Shown: positions 15,864 to 24,054 of the stretch, one piece after another
Layout of the letters: every line of letters starts with the position of its first letter
Position numbering within the stretch: position 1 is the first letter of the stretch
NCBI GenBank assembly: GCA_902776035.1
Contig: CACYOO010000016.1
Location: forward strand, 1-37,430
Length of the DNA stretch: 37,430 nt
From: an uncultured bacterium
Lineage (GTDB): Bacteria; Cyanobacteriota; Vampirovibrionia; Gastranaerophilales; Gastranaerophilaceae
Direction of reading: 5' to 3'
Position numbers and translations under genes: made by a program
The notes under the pieces: generated by a model
The model's database searches: none
Told to the model about the DNA's origin: nothing
Seen by the model: only the letters and a program-made list of their open reading frames with translations

Positions 15864-16499
15864 ATGAGAAATGATTATTACTCAAACTCAAAAGATTATA
15901 TAAATCGCTGGGTAGTATCCTATGCAGATTTAGTTACAATGCTTTTGGCTTTGTTTATAGTTTTATTTTCAATATCTCAAAATGTTACGAAATATCAAGC
16001 AAAAATAATAAAAGATAATAATGTTCTGGTTCCGGAAAGTATTACTATGGCTGAAATACAAAATTTGGAAAGCTTGAAAGAGCTGTTTGAAAAGAATTTA
16101 GTAAAAAACGAGGATATAAAATTCTTTAAAGACAGCAGAGGATTGGTTATTCGATTAAATAATTCCGTGCTTTTTGATGAAGGTTCTGCTATAATAAAAA
16201 CAGAAGCATACAAGACAATTGATGATATAATTCAAACAATATCAACAATAGATAATAATATAATAGTAGAAGGACATACAGACTCTACACCAATACATAA
16301 TAAAACATACGCTTCAAATTGGGAACTTTCTACAGCAAGAGCAACAAACATTATTTCATATATGCTAAAAACAGGCAAAATTAATCCTAAACGATTATCA
16401 GCCGCAGGATATGGAGAACACATGCCGGTTGCAGAGAATACATCAAGCGGTGGAAGATTATTAAACCGAAGAGTTGATATAATTATTTTGAAGAAATAA
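15864..16499 (+). CDS. motB: Flagellar stator protein MotB
   Basis: A 211-aa protein, short for MotB (usually 250-310). The single helix SYADLVTMLLALFIVLFS holds the essential ion-carrying Asp22. The C-terminal OmpA-like domain (about residues 90-211) has VEGHTDSTP and NWELSTARA and ends GRLLNRRVDIII, which anchors it to peptidoglycan. The plug/linker between them is short. It lies 4 bp after motA, consistent with coupled expression. Confidence 0.94.
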   Translation: MRNDYYSNSKDYINRWVVSYADLVTMLLALFIVLFSISQNVTKYQAKIIKDNNVLVPESITMAEIQNLESLKELFEKNLVKNEDIKFFKDSRGLVIRLNNSVLFDEGSAIIKTEAYKTIDDIIQTISTIDNNIIVEGHTDSTPIHNKTYASNWELSTARATNIISYMLKTGKINPKRLSAAGYGEHMPVAENTSSGGRLLNRRVDIIILKK

Positions 16500-16514
16500 A
16501 AGCGGAGGAATAAT

Positions 16515-17162
16515 ATGGCAAAACCAAATCAGCCCAAAGATACAAAACCAAAGGAAAATGAAGAACTTGTAAAACTTCCTATTGATAACAATATAAAGCT
16601 TGTTATGATAAATATCATTTCAACAGTTTTAATATGTATTCTTTTAATTGGAGTTAACTATTTGCTTCAAGAAAATTTATTGAATAAAAAATTGGAAGCA
16701 CTTGATACAAATAAAGAAAACGTAGAAGAAGAAGAAACAAATACAGAAACTGATGAAGTACAAAAAGGCATTATTGTAGATTTAGGAGATTTTATATTAA
16801 ACTTAAGCGATCCTAACCAGAAAAAATACTTAAAAGTAAATGTAGCATTGGAAGTTACAAGAACAGCTACTGATCCTCAACTTTCAAGTGAACCTGAAGC
16901 TAAAAAAAGTGGCGGACATGGACATGAAAGCGAAGCTGCTGCTGTAGATCCTGCTGCAGCGTTAGAAGCGGAAATGGCTCAATATAAACCTGCAATCAGA
17001 GATGTTGTCATTTCAACATTTTCAAGTAAAACAGCAGATGAAGTTGCTACAACAGCAGGTAAAGAACTTGTAAAAGAACAAATAAAAGAAGATGTAAACG
17101 CTATATTTGCAGGCGAACGTGAAGTTATAAGAGTAAATTTCGGAGAATTTATAATTCAATAA
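16515..17162 (+). CDS. fliL: Flagellar basal body-associated protein FliL
   Basis: A 215-aa single-pass protein: cytoplasmic Lys/Glu-rich start, membrane helix at about residues 29-50, acidic stalk (60-80), then the FliL domain with VDLGDFILNLSD, YLKVNVALEV, IRDVVISTFSSKTADEV and the terminal EVIRVNFGEFIIQ. An insertion rich in Gly, His, Glu and Ala (about 128-150, KKSGGHGHESEAAA) is unusual. FliL supports stator function around MotAB, which fits its place between motB and fliM. AGCGGAGGA at 16500-16508 is the ribosome site. Confidence 0.9.
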   Translation: MAKPNQPKDTKPKENEELVKLPIDNNIKLVMINIISTVLICILLIGVNYLLQENLLNKKLEALDTNKENVEEEETNTETDEVQKGIIVDLGDFILNLSDPNQKKYLKVNVALEVTRTATDPQLSSEPEAKKSGGHGHESEAAAVDPAAALEAEMAQYKPAIRDVVISTFSSKTADEVATTAGKELVKEQIKEDVNAIFAGEREVIRVNFGEFIIQ

Positions 17163-17174
17163 TAACGGTTAATA

Positions 17175-18215
17175 ATGACAAATTTTGATGATGAAAATCT
17201 AAATAATGAGTACTATAGCAGTACAGAAAATATCGATACGGATAATATGGATAGCTCTGATGACATTTCAACAGAAGATTATAAAAAGGGCTATAAATTA
17301 TATAATTTCAGACGTCCGGATAAATTTTCAAAAGACCACTTAAGGGCATTACAAGATGTTCATAGAGAATTTTCACGTCAAATTTCTTTAATTTTAACAG
17401 CATATTTACGAATGCGAGTAGAAATAGAAGTTGTATCTACCGACCAATTAACTTATGATGAATTTATCCGTTCAATGCCATCACCTATGACAATAGGTAT
17501 CTTTGAATTAAATCCTTTGCCCGGTCAGATATTACTCGGAATAAGTTTTGAAGTATTATCCTGCATTGTCGACAGAATGCTTGGCGGTGTAGGAATAAGC
17601 GAATATAAACAGCGTGAATTAACAGATATAGAAGAAGCTCTTTCTAAAAAAGTTATAGAACGAATTGTAAAAGGAGTAGAAAGTGCTTGGAGTAATATAA
17701 TTCCAGTACAAGGAAATGTTATCGGTCTTGATAATAATTATCAAATGGTACAAATTGCATCAACAGGTGAAATTGTAGCTTTAATTACTTTTGAAGTTCA
17801 AATAGCAGGAAAATATTTCGGTCTTATGAGTTTGTGTTTCCCTTATCCTGTTTTAGAAACAGTGCTTGCGAATTTATCAACACAACATATATTTCAATCA
17901 AAAGGTATTATTGCAACAACAGAAGAACGTCAAAAAATGATTCAAAAACTTAATACCTCAAATGTTGACTTAAATGTTGAATTTGGAACAACTGAAATCT
18001 CACTTGAAGAATTTATGGATTTAAAAGAAGGAGATATAATAAAGCTTGATACAAAAATAGATGACGATTTAATTGTTACGGTTAACGGAAATAAAAAATT
18101 TTTTGCACGTCCCGGAACAGTTAAAAATCATATAAGCATAAAAATAACAGAAGCTTATGACCATCAAAAAGATTTACTTAAACATTACTATAAAAATAAT
18201 GAAAGGATTGATTAA
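17175..18215 (+). CDS. fliM: Flagellar motor switch protein FliM
   Basis: A 346-aa C-ring protein. The middle domain (about residues 40-235) contains RRPDKFSKDHLRALQDVH, then GIFELNPLPGQILLGI and VDRMLGGVG, all typical of FliM. The C-terminal SpoA domain (about 260-335) reads ISLEEFMDLKEGDIIKLD and binds FliN. The N-terminal tail (1-35) is acidic and lacks the LSQxEIDALL motif that normally docks phospho-CheY. It ends by sharing bases with the fliN start (TAATG). Confidence 0.93.
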   Translation: MTNFDDENLNNEYYSSTENIDTDNMDSSDDISTEDYKKGYKLYNFRRPDKFSKDHLRALQDVHREFSRQISLILTAYLRMRVEIEVVSTDQLTYDEFIRSMPSPMTIGIFELNPLPGQILLGISFEVLSCIVDRMLGGVGISEYKQRELTDIEEALSKKVIERIVKGVESAWSNIIPVQGNVIGLDNNYQMVQIASTGEIVALITFEVQIAGKYFGLMSLCFPYPVLETVLANLSTQHIFQSKGIIATTEERQKMIQKLNTSNVDLNVEFGTTEISLEEFMDLKEGDIIKLDTKIDDDLIVTVNGNKKFFARPGTVKNHISIKITEAYDHQKDLLKHYYKNNERID

Positions 18216-18751
18216 TGTTTGAAAATGACGATATAGAAGAAAATATACCACAAGATAATAATCCATCAGATAATGAAATAAATGATAATGAAAATTCTGC
18301 TGAAGTTTCAAATAATGACTTAATATCTGAAAATACGGATGAATTATCTTCTCAAGAAGTTAATGAAACATTCTCAAATAATTCTCCGTTTGAAACACAA
18401 AAAAATATAGATACAAGTGAAGAAACAGTTACAGTTCAGCCGGTAAGATTTGCTTCATTTGATGATGCTCAAAATGCTTCAGGAGAAGCAAATAAAAATT
18501 TGGACAATTTACTTGATATAAAATTACAGTTAACTGTAGAACTTGGAAGAACAACATTACCAATAAAAAAGGTATTAGAATTGACAAGGGGTTCTATAAT
18601 TGAATTAGATAAAATTGCAGGAGAACCTGTAGATTTATTTGCTAACGGAAAATTGATAGCACATGGTGAAGTTGTTGTAATAGAAGATAACTTTGGATTA
18701 CGTATAACAAGCATGACAGAGCCGGAAAACAGATTAAATGCATTACAATAA
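18215..18751 (+). CDS. fliN: Flagellar motor switch protein FliN
   Basis: A 178-aa protein. Residues 1-75 are an acidic Asn/Asp/Glu/Ser-rich tail of unknown role; 95-178 is the SpoA domain with LQLTVELGRTTLPIKKVLEL, then GSIIELDKIAGEPVDLFANG and the end GLRITSM, the standard FliN C-ring domain. The A of its ATG is the last base of the fliM stop. No chemotaxis or FliY phosphatase domain is seen. It closes the motA-fliN unit; tRNA-Met follows. Confidence 0.93.
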   Translation: MFENDDIEENIPQDNNPSDNEINDNENSAEVSNNDLISENTDELSSQEVNETFSNNSPFETQKNIDTSEETVTVQPVRFASFDDAQNASGEANKNLDNLLDIKLQLTVELGRTTLPIKKVLELTRGSIIELDKIAGEPVDLFANGKLIAHGEVVVIEDNFGLRITSMTEPENRLNALQ

Positions 18752-18779
18752 TGCTAAAGAAAAATATAAAAAATAATAC

Positions 18780-18808
18780 TTGAAAAAAAACAAGATTTAT
18801 GAAATAAT
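18780..18808 (+). promoter_or_regulatory. Promoter of tRNA-Met
   Basis: TTGAAA (18780-18785), a 17-bp spacer and AATAAT (18803-18808), 28 bp before the tRNA. It is the same architecture as the tRNA-Gly promoter. Confidence 0.7.
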
Positions 18809-18836
18809 CAATATACAATTGAATATTGTAAAAAAT

Positions 18837-18910
18837 GGCAAGATAGCTCAGCTGGTGAGAGCGCTCGGCTCATACCCGGGAGGTCCTCGGTTCGATCCCG
18901 AGTCTTGCTA
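18837..18910 (+). tRNA. tRNA-Met (anticodon CAT)
   Basis: Acceptor GGCAAGA/TCTTGCT (G-U at 1:72), D-arm GCTC/GAGC, anticodon arm CTCGG-CTCATAC-CCGGG, T-arm CTCGG-TTCGATC-CCGAG, discriminator A; CCA not encoded. The paired acceptor end and the absence of three stacked G-C pairs in the anticodon stem argue against an initiator. An Ile tRNA with modified CAT (lysidine) is not fully excluded. A seven-T run follows. Confidence 0.9.
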
Positions 18911-18920
18911 TTTTTTTGTG

Positions 18921-19161
18921 GCAACTATATACAATTTTACATAAATAATATTTTCACGTATTGTATTTTTCAGACGGCTACTTCATTCACATAAATTTAA
19001 ACGCTCATTTCGGGAAATGGCTAACTTAATAAAAAATGAAGAACAAACGCCATTTCTTATCCTCAATTTTGCGTTAATTTATTGTTAATTTAAGTAGAGG
19101 TCTGTAAAATACAATGCGTGTACTACTTTTTAATCTTTTGTGTAAAATTGTATATAATTAC
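18921..19161. mobile_element. MITE-like element with long imperfect inverted repeats
   Basis: TATATACAATTTTACA (18926-18941) is exactly complementary to 19141-19156, and the match continues imperfectly 5 bp outward. Inside, 18956-18975 pairs with 19100-19119 with two mismatches, and GAAATGGC (19014-19021) pairs with GCCATTTC (19049-19056). The whole 241 bp is thus one long imperfect palindrome without a coding frame, next to the 3' end of a tRNA gene. Non-autonomous miniature transposons look like this. A clear target duplication is not visible. Confidence 0.65.
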
Positions 19162-19185
19162 CTTTTTTATTTATAAAACTACAAA

Positions 19186-22100
19186 CTAAATTACAGTATA
19201 TAATTGCATATCAATATTTGATATTTGATTATTGTCTATATCAACTAATGAAACTTCCACGCTGCCTGATGAAAGCCATTCTGCTGTTTGATAAGCAATA
19301 TTTTCAATATAAATATCTTCTGTTTTTTCAAATTTGTTCCATTCACCGCCATTAGTTATTTGTTTTTCATCGCCCCAATCATAAGTTATAACTGAAATAT
19401 ACAAGTTACGTTCTTTATCATAAAGTTCACTATCGAATCCTTTTAAATCAATAGTTATACAATCTCCTGAGTCCCAAGGGTTTACAAGTACCATGCAGTT
19501 ATTGTTAAATTCTTTTAATGCATAAGCATGTCCTGTTATATATCCGAGCTGGTCATTATTAATATGACTGTTTTTATAATTGTCAATTTCATCCTTATAT
19601 TGAGCCAAATATTTTTCCAAACTCATGTAATTCGAGTCGGCTTCCAAGTCATAGTCTAAGAGATAATCATAATAATATTCATATATATAATAATCCATAT
19701 AGTTCATTTCTGATATACCTATAGTCAAATTACTTATGTCATTGCTAAAATACTTATTTGCCAACTCATTTAAATCAGTTTTTGTTTCATAAAATCCCGC
19801 TTTATTTGTACCGAAAAGATACTGAGTTATAGTATTATAATCTGCTTCTTCCACTGTATCAACCTGAGTGTAACCCTCAGATTCATCATTTTTTTCGATA
19901 AGTTGATTCATAGCTTCATCAATAAGAAATACATCAATATCTCCAGAACACGGTTTATAACTGCCATAATTTGCATATACTTCGTTTACATTTATTTCAC
20001 AAGATTTATCACCCGGACCATTGTAATTACTAAACTCAACATTGTAAACACCTGATTCAACTTCATTTATTAAAACCAAATCTCTTATTGAATCATTTAC
20101 ATCAGAAGTCATATCATAATGTTGCTGCAAACTATATAAAAGAGAAAATAATCTACAATCACCTCTACCCTCTTGACCGAATAATCCTATCTTTCCATTT
20201 TGCGAATTTTCGATTAATGTTTCCCATTGAATATAATATTCATCAATATTTGTGTATTGATTACCTTGTCCTGCAGATTTGAGAAGCATTGTATCAGAAC
20301 CGGCACCTGCATTTATTTTATTATTGTTTCCATATAATATAATATGATCATTTCCATCACCTGTTATAATTGTATTATTAGAAACGGACTTATTGTATGT
20401 TTCTTTAGATGTCCAATCATAATATTTATAATTATATGAAGATATTAAATTATCAACGGTATAACCTGCTCTTACAATATCATTACAGTCAGATGTATCA
20501 ACATAATTATTATTACCCATTAAAATTATATCATCACTCTGTCCCTGTTCAGCTATCATTTTTAGATAATCACCTTTTATTAGCAATCTGCCATTTTCAA
20601 GTGTTGTAAATGTAAATTTTCTTTGACTTGATGAAAGGTTTTCTAGCGAATAAGTAAGTGTTTTATTTGTATATTTATTTACCACAAGTAAATTTACTTT
20701 GCCATTTCCATCTAAAGTAACTGTTTCTGTACTATCTGCTCCCAATAGGAATTTTTTTGAAGTGTCAACTTTTTCTGCGTCATTATTTCCGATTTTAAGA
20801 TAAGTTTCAGAATTATAAGAACCAATAGTTATTGAATCTTTACCGGAATTATAATTAAGAACAGTTTGTCCATCACTATTGTATGAAATATAATATTTTG
20901 TATTTTTATTAAAATAAATAGTATCAGTTCCACCGCTATTTATAAGCGTATCATTACCCCCACCTGATGTCAGATATATATTAGATATACCGGAGCCGGT
21001 TTTAATAGTATCATTACCGGAACCAGGTGTAATTTCAGTAGTTGTTGTACCTGAAATATTTATTACATCATTTCCTGTTCCGGCATTAATAACTGTTTTA
21101 TATGCATTATTTAAAACTGTTATGCTATCATTACCTCCATAAGTGTTTATTGTTAAATCTTTATCAAGTGAAACATTTACTTCATCAGCTTGAGATGTTC
21201 CCTCATAAACACCATTAACATCAAAACCATAATAAGGAACTATTGCCGATAAGTCATTGAGTGTTATTATATTATCATTTCCCAATTTAATAAGAACATC
21301 TTGCATATTAGTATATTTTTGAAGAAATATAATACCTTTTCTTTCTCCTTTGTACTTAGGAGCAATTTCAAATCCTTTTCGTGTTTCAAATATAAAGTCT
21401 TTTAAGTCTTCTGCTTTTATAAATCCATAATCTGATAAATCTATTGTAAGTTTTTCACCTTTTGTTACAGTAATTGTATCGTTTCCGAAAGTTTCAGTAG
21501 AATATATTATTGTATTACTACCTGCACCGCCTGTTATTGTATCATTAAATTTTGAACCCTTTATTATATCGTTACCCAGACCGGTATTAATTGTTACACC
21601 TGCATTTGTTTTCTCATTAACAGCATATTTAAGATCTGAAGCATCAATATTATCCGCCAAAACAGAACCGGTATATGTTTTTTGAATATATTTATTTTTT
21701 ACAAAATCATAAAAATATGTAGCAGTTACTTGATTTAATTTTACGGTTTCAACCAAATTAACATCATCTATCAGAACTTTTGCACCTAAATCTTTTGAAT
21801 AATAATTTTTTAAAGTGATTGTACCATATTCATTTGTTATTAATAAATCTGATTTGCTTTTTCCTTGTGAATACGTAGTGATGCCTTCTAGACCTGTTAT
21901 AACAAGATTTTCGCCTTTTGTTAAATGTATTATATCATTTCCAAATGTTTCAGCAGAATATATTATTATATTACTACCTGCTCCGCCTGTTATTGTATCA
22001 TTAAATTTCGAACCCTTTATTATATCATTACCAAAACTTGCATTAATTGTTAAACCTGCATTTGTTTTTTCATTAACTGCATATTTAAGTCCTGATACAT

Positions 22101-23526
22101 CTATATTTTCTGCCAAAGCTGAACCGGTATATTTTTTCTGAATATACTTATTTTGTATTTTATCGTAGAAATAAGATGCTGTTATTTGGTCTAATTTTAC
22201 AGTTTCCTGTAAATTGATACCATTTATCAAAACATTTGCACCCGTATTTTTTGAATAATAATTTTTTAAAGTAATTGTGCCATATTCATTTGTTACTAAT
22301 AAGTCTGCCTTATTTTTCGCCTGAGAATATAATAACTCTCCTGATAATCCCGTTATAACAAGATTTTCACCTTTTGTTAAATATATCGTATCATTTCCGA
22401 ATGTTTCAGCAGAATATATTATTGTATTACTACCTGCTCCGCCTGTTATTATATCATTACCGGAACCGGAATGTATTGTATCATCTCCTGCACCTGCATT
22501 GATTTTGTTATTTCCTGCATTTGCATAAATATCGTCATCACCGGCACCTGCGTTAATAGTGTCATTGCCGGAACCGGAATATATTGTATCATCTCCTGCT
22601 CCGGCATTTATTTTGTTATTACCCCCATTTGCATAAATAATGTCATCACCGGCACCTGCATTAATTGAGTCATTAAAAAGACTGCCAATTATGATATCGT
22701 CTTCTTTTGTTCCTGATATTCCACCTTTTCCGCTTATCCAATAACCAAAACTTAATAAATTTTCAATTGAATATAATTTACCTGCAACATAGATGTCATC
22801 TATTTTATTTTTTGACTTAAAATATCCGTTTATCGTTATTCTATCTTCCACGTTACCATTTTTATATATTAATATAAGATTATTTCCACCTTTAGCAAAA
22901 ATTAAATCATTAATAGAAATATCACCTACAATTTTAATTTTATCTTCCTCGGATGCATCCTTTATTACAGAAAGTGTTGAATTTCCCATTTCAAACACAA
23001 ATTCATCTGCTCCTTTTCCACCCGATATTGTATTTTCTCCGCCTGATACTTTTACTATATCATCACCGTTTCCTGCATTTATTACTAATGCAATATCCAA
23101 ATTTTCAGCAATAATAGTGTCATTTCCTTTATCCGTACTAACATTTAATTTTTTTATGTTTTTAGGGGCTTCATATCCTGTTAAATATATATTATCCGAA
23201 TATATAGTACCCTTTACTGTATTACCTCGTTGTGGTTCTGTTATTGGTTCATTATTTTGTATTAAACCTGTATCAATTAAATCTATTAGACCTTCATCCT
23301 CAGCCCTTATTAATTTAAACGGTTTTTTAACATAGTTTTTAAATATAGTTTTATAATTATTAATATTTGTTATAACAACAAGGTCGTTTCCGTCTATATA
23401 TAATTCTTTAAAGTCTTTGTAAAAGCTGCCTTCATAGTAGAAACCATTGACATTTTCAAATGTCATATCTTTTGTCATACTTGTAAAATCAGTTCTTTTT
23501 ATATATAAATTATTCGCTGATGCCAT
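19186..23526 (-). CDS. RTX-repeat protein with C-terminal calpain-like (peptidase C2) protease domain
   Basis: A 1446-aa acidic protein without a signal peptide. Residues 285-370 hold six or more glycine/aspartate RTX nonapeptides (NAGAGDDTI type) that should bind calcium; weaker ones recur at about 806-866 and 1053-1081. Between them lie 152-aa modules repeated in tandem from about 362 to 700. The C-terminal 340 residues carry a calpain-type active site: Q1118 and C1124 in GQEGRGDC with the calpain Q-C spacing of six, H1333 in GHAYAL and N1349 in VNPW. It is therefore probably a calcium-dependent cysteine protease, likely surface or secreted. RTX repeats normally sit at the C-terminus; here the protease does. 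AAGGA precedes the ATG and a sigma-28-like promoter lies 67 bp upstream. Confidence 0.88.
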   Translation of the reverse strand: MASANNLYIKRTDFTSMTKDMTFENVNGFYYEGSFYKDFKELYIDGNDLVVITNINNYKTIFKNYVKKPFKLIRAEDEGLIDLIDTGLIQNNEPITEPQRGNTVKGTIYSDNIYLTGYEAPKNIKKLNVSTDKGNDTIIAENLDIALVINAGNGDDIVKVSGGENTISGGKGADEFVFEMGNSTLSVIKDASEEDKIKIVGDISINDLIFAKGGNNLILIYKNGNVEDRITINGYFKSKNKIDDIYVAGKLYSIENLLSFGYWISGKGGISGTKEDDIIIGSLFNDSINAGAGDDIIYANGGNNKINAGAGDDTIYSGSGNDTINAGAGDDDIYANAGNNKINAGAGDDTIHSGSGNDIITGGAGSNTIIYSAETFGNDTIYLTKGENLVITGLSGELLYSQAKNKADLLVTNEYGTITLKNYYSKNTGANVLINGINLQETVKLDQITASYFYDKIQNKYIQKKYTGSALAENIDVSGLKYAVNEKTNAGLTINASFGNDIIKGSKFNDTITGGAGSNIIIYSAETFGNDIIHLTKGENLVITGLEGITTYSQGKSKSDLLITNEYGTITLKNYYSKDLGAKVLIDDVNLVETVKLNQVTATYFYDFVKNKYIQKTYTGSVLADNIDASDLKYAVNEKTNAGVTINTGLGNDIIKGSKFNDTITGGAGSNTIIYSTETFGNDTITVTKGEKLTIDLSDYGFIKAEDLKDFIFETRKGFEIAPKYKGERKGIIFLQKYTNMQDVLIKLGNDNIITLNDLSAIVPYYGFDVNGVYEGTSQADEVNVSLDKDLTINTYGGNDSITVLNNAYKTVINAGTGNDVINISGTTTTEITPGSGNDTIKTGSGISNIYLTSGGGNDTLINSGGTDTIYFNKNTKYYISYNSDGQTVLNYNSGKDSITIGSYNSETYLKIGNNDAEKVDTSKKFLLGADSTETVTLDGNGKVNLLVVNKYTNKTLTYSLENLSSSQRKFTFTTLENGRLLIKGDYLKMIAEQGQSDDIILMGNNNYVDTSDCNDIVRAGYTVDNLISSYNYKYYDWTSKETYNKSVSNNTIITGDGNDHIILYGNNNKINAGAGSDTMLLKSAGQGNQYTNIDEYYIQWETLIENSQNGKIGLFGQEGRGDCRLFSLLYSLQQHYDMTSDVNDSIRDLVLINEVESGVYNVEFSNYNGPGDKSCEINVNEVYANYGSYKPCSGDIDVFLIDEAMNQLIEKNDESEGYTQVDTVEEADYNTITQYLFGTNKAGFYETKTDLNELANKYFSNDISNLTIGISEMNYMDYYIYEYYYDYLLDYDLEADSNYMSLEKYLAQYKDEIDNYKNSHINNDQLGYITGHAYALKEFNNNCMVLVNPWDSGDCITIDLKGFDSELYDKERNLYISVITYDWGDEKQITNGGEWNKFEKTEDIYIENIAYQTAEWLSSGSVEVSLVDIDNNQISNIDMQLYTVI
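21480..22450 (-). repeat. 456-bp tandem repeat inside the RTX-calpain gene
   Basis: Equivalent landmarks (CCTGTTATT on the + strand) fall at 21530, 21986 and 22442, exactly 456 bp (152 codons) apart. Two full units and the start of a third are present; each runs GGAGSN, FGNDTI, LTKGENLVITG, TNEYGTITLKNYYSK, then NEKTNAG and GSKFNDTI. DNA identity is high, so the duplications are fairly recent. Confidence 0.88.
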
Positions 23527-23592
23527 AAATATATCCTTTTATTATTATCTCAATATAAAATTATAAAATGCTTAATATCTTTATTATAATAT

Positions 23593-23619
23593 ATAACGGC
23601 AAATTTGATTAAAACTTTA
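23593..23619 (-). promoter_or_regulatory. Sigma-28 (FliA/SigD) type promoter of the RTX-calpain gene
   Basis: On the minus strand TAAAGTTT (23619-23612), an 11-bp spacer and GCCGTTAT (23600-23593). The -35 and the spacing are identical to the FliA consensus TAAAGTTT-N11-GCCGATAA and the -10 differs at two positions. It lies 67 bp before the ATG. Confidence 0.75.
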
Positions 23620-23708
23620 GTAATATTTTTAATATTTTAGCAAATTTTTTATTGTTTTTATTTTATAATAAATAGTACATTTAAGAGAAAAAGGAAAAGG
23701 AAATTATC

Positions 23709-23966
23709 ATGACAGAACCTATCAAAAGAACTACAGGCGGACAACCTAGAACAAACACAGGCACATCTAAGTCCAAAACACAAAAATCACAAGCATCTAA
23801 AAATACTCAACGTTCTCAACAACCTAAGAAAAGAGAATATGCAGTTGGTGCTGATGGTAGAAAAGTAGATGTAACAAGTGTATTTGACCAAATTAAGAAA
23901 AATACTGAACAAGATCAAAAAGACCATGACAAATTCATGCAAGATATGTTTGGAGATGTTTTATAA
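23709..23966 (+). CDS. Hypothetical small basic protein
   Basis: An 85-aa protein I do not recognise. Residues 1-45 are disordered-looking, rich in Thr, Ser, Lys, Gln and Gly. Residues 46-85 (YAVGADGRKVDVTSVFDQ onward) could form a helix and end in the hydrophobic MFGDVL. No signal peptide, membrane segment or cysteine. AAAAGGAAA precedes the ATG, and a strong terminator follows 30 bp after the stop, so it forms its own unit, divergent from the RTX-calpain gene. The basic N-terminus could bind nucleic acid or act as a flexible tether; neither is shown. Confidence 0.75.
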   Translation: MTEPIKRTTGGQPRTNTGTSKSKTQKSQASKNTQRSQQPKKREYAVGADGRKVDVTSVFDQIKKNTEQDQKDHDKFMQDMFGDVL

Positions 23967-23996
23967 AAATTTATAATAAATTATAAATTTTCAATC

Positions 23997-24033
23997 AAAA
24001 AAGAGGTTGTCTAAAACAGACAACCTCTTTTTT
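23997..24033. terminator. Bidirectional intrinsic terminator
   Basis: AGAGGTTGTCT (24002-24012), loop AAAAC, AGACAACCTCT (24018-24028), flanked by A-run and T-run. It serves the 85-aa gene on + and the SIMPL gene on -. Confidence 0.92.
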
Positions 24034-24054
24034 GATTTACCTTACAAAGTTATT

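Noticed and set aside
18837-18910. Initiator tRNA-Met or tRNA-Ile (lysidine) instead of elongator Met
   Set aside because: Position 1:72 is G-U paired and the anticodon stem lacks three G-C pairs, against initiator; the Ile alternative is less likely but not excluded.
22471-22668. Forward ORF with a Cys-Ile repeat pattern opposite the RTX gene
   Set aside because: Its periodicity is that of the RTX nonapeptide codons read on the other strand.
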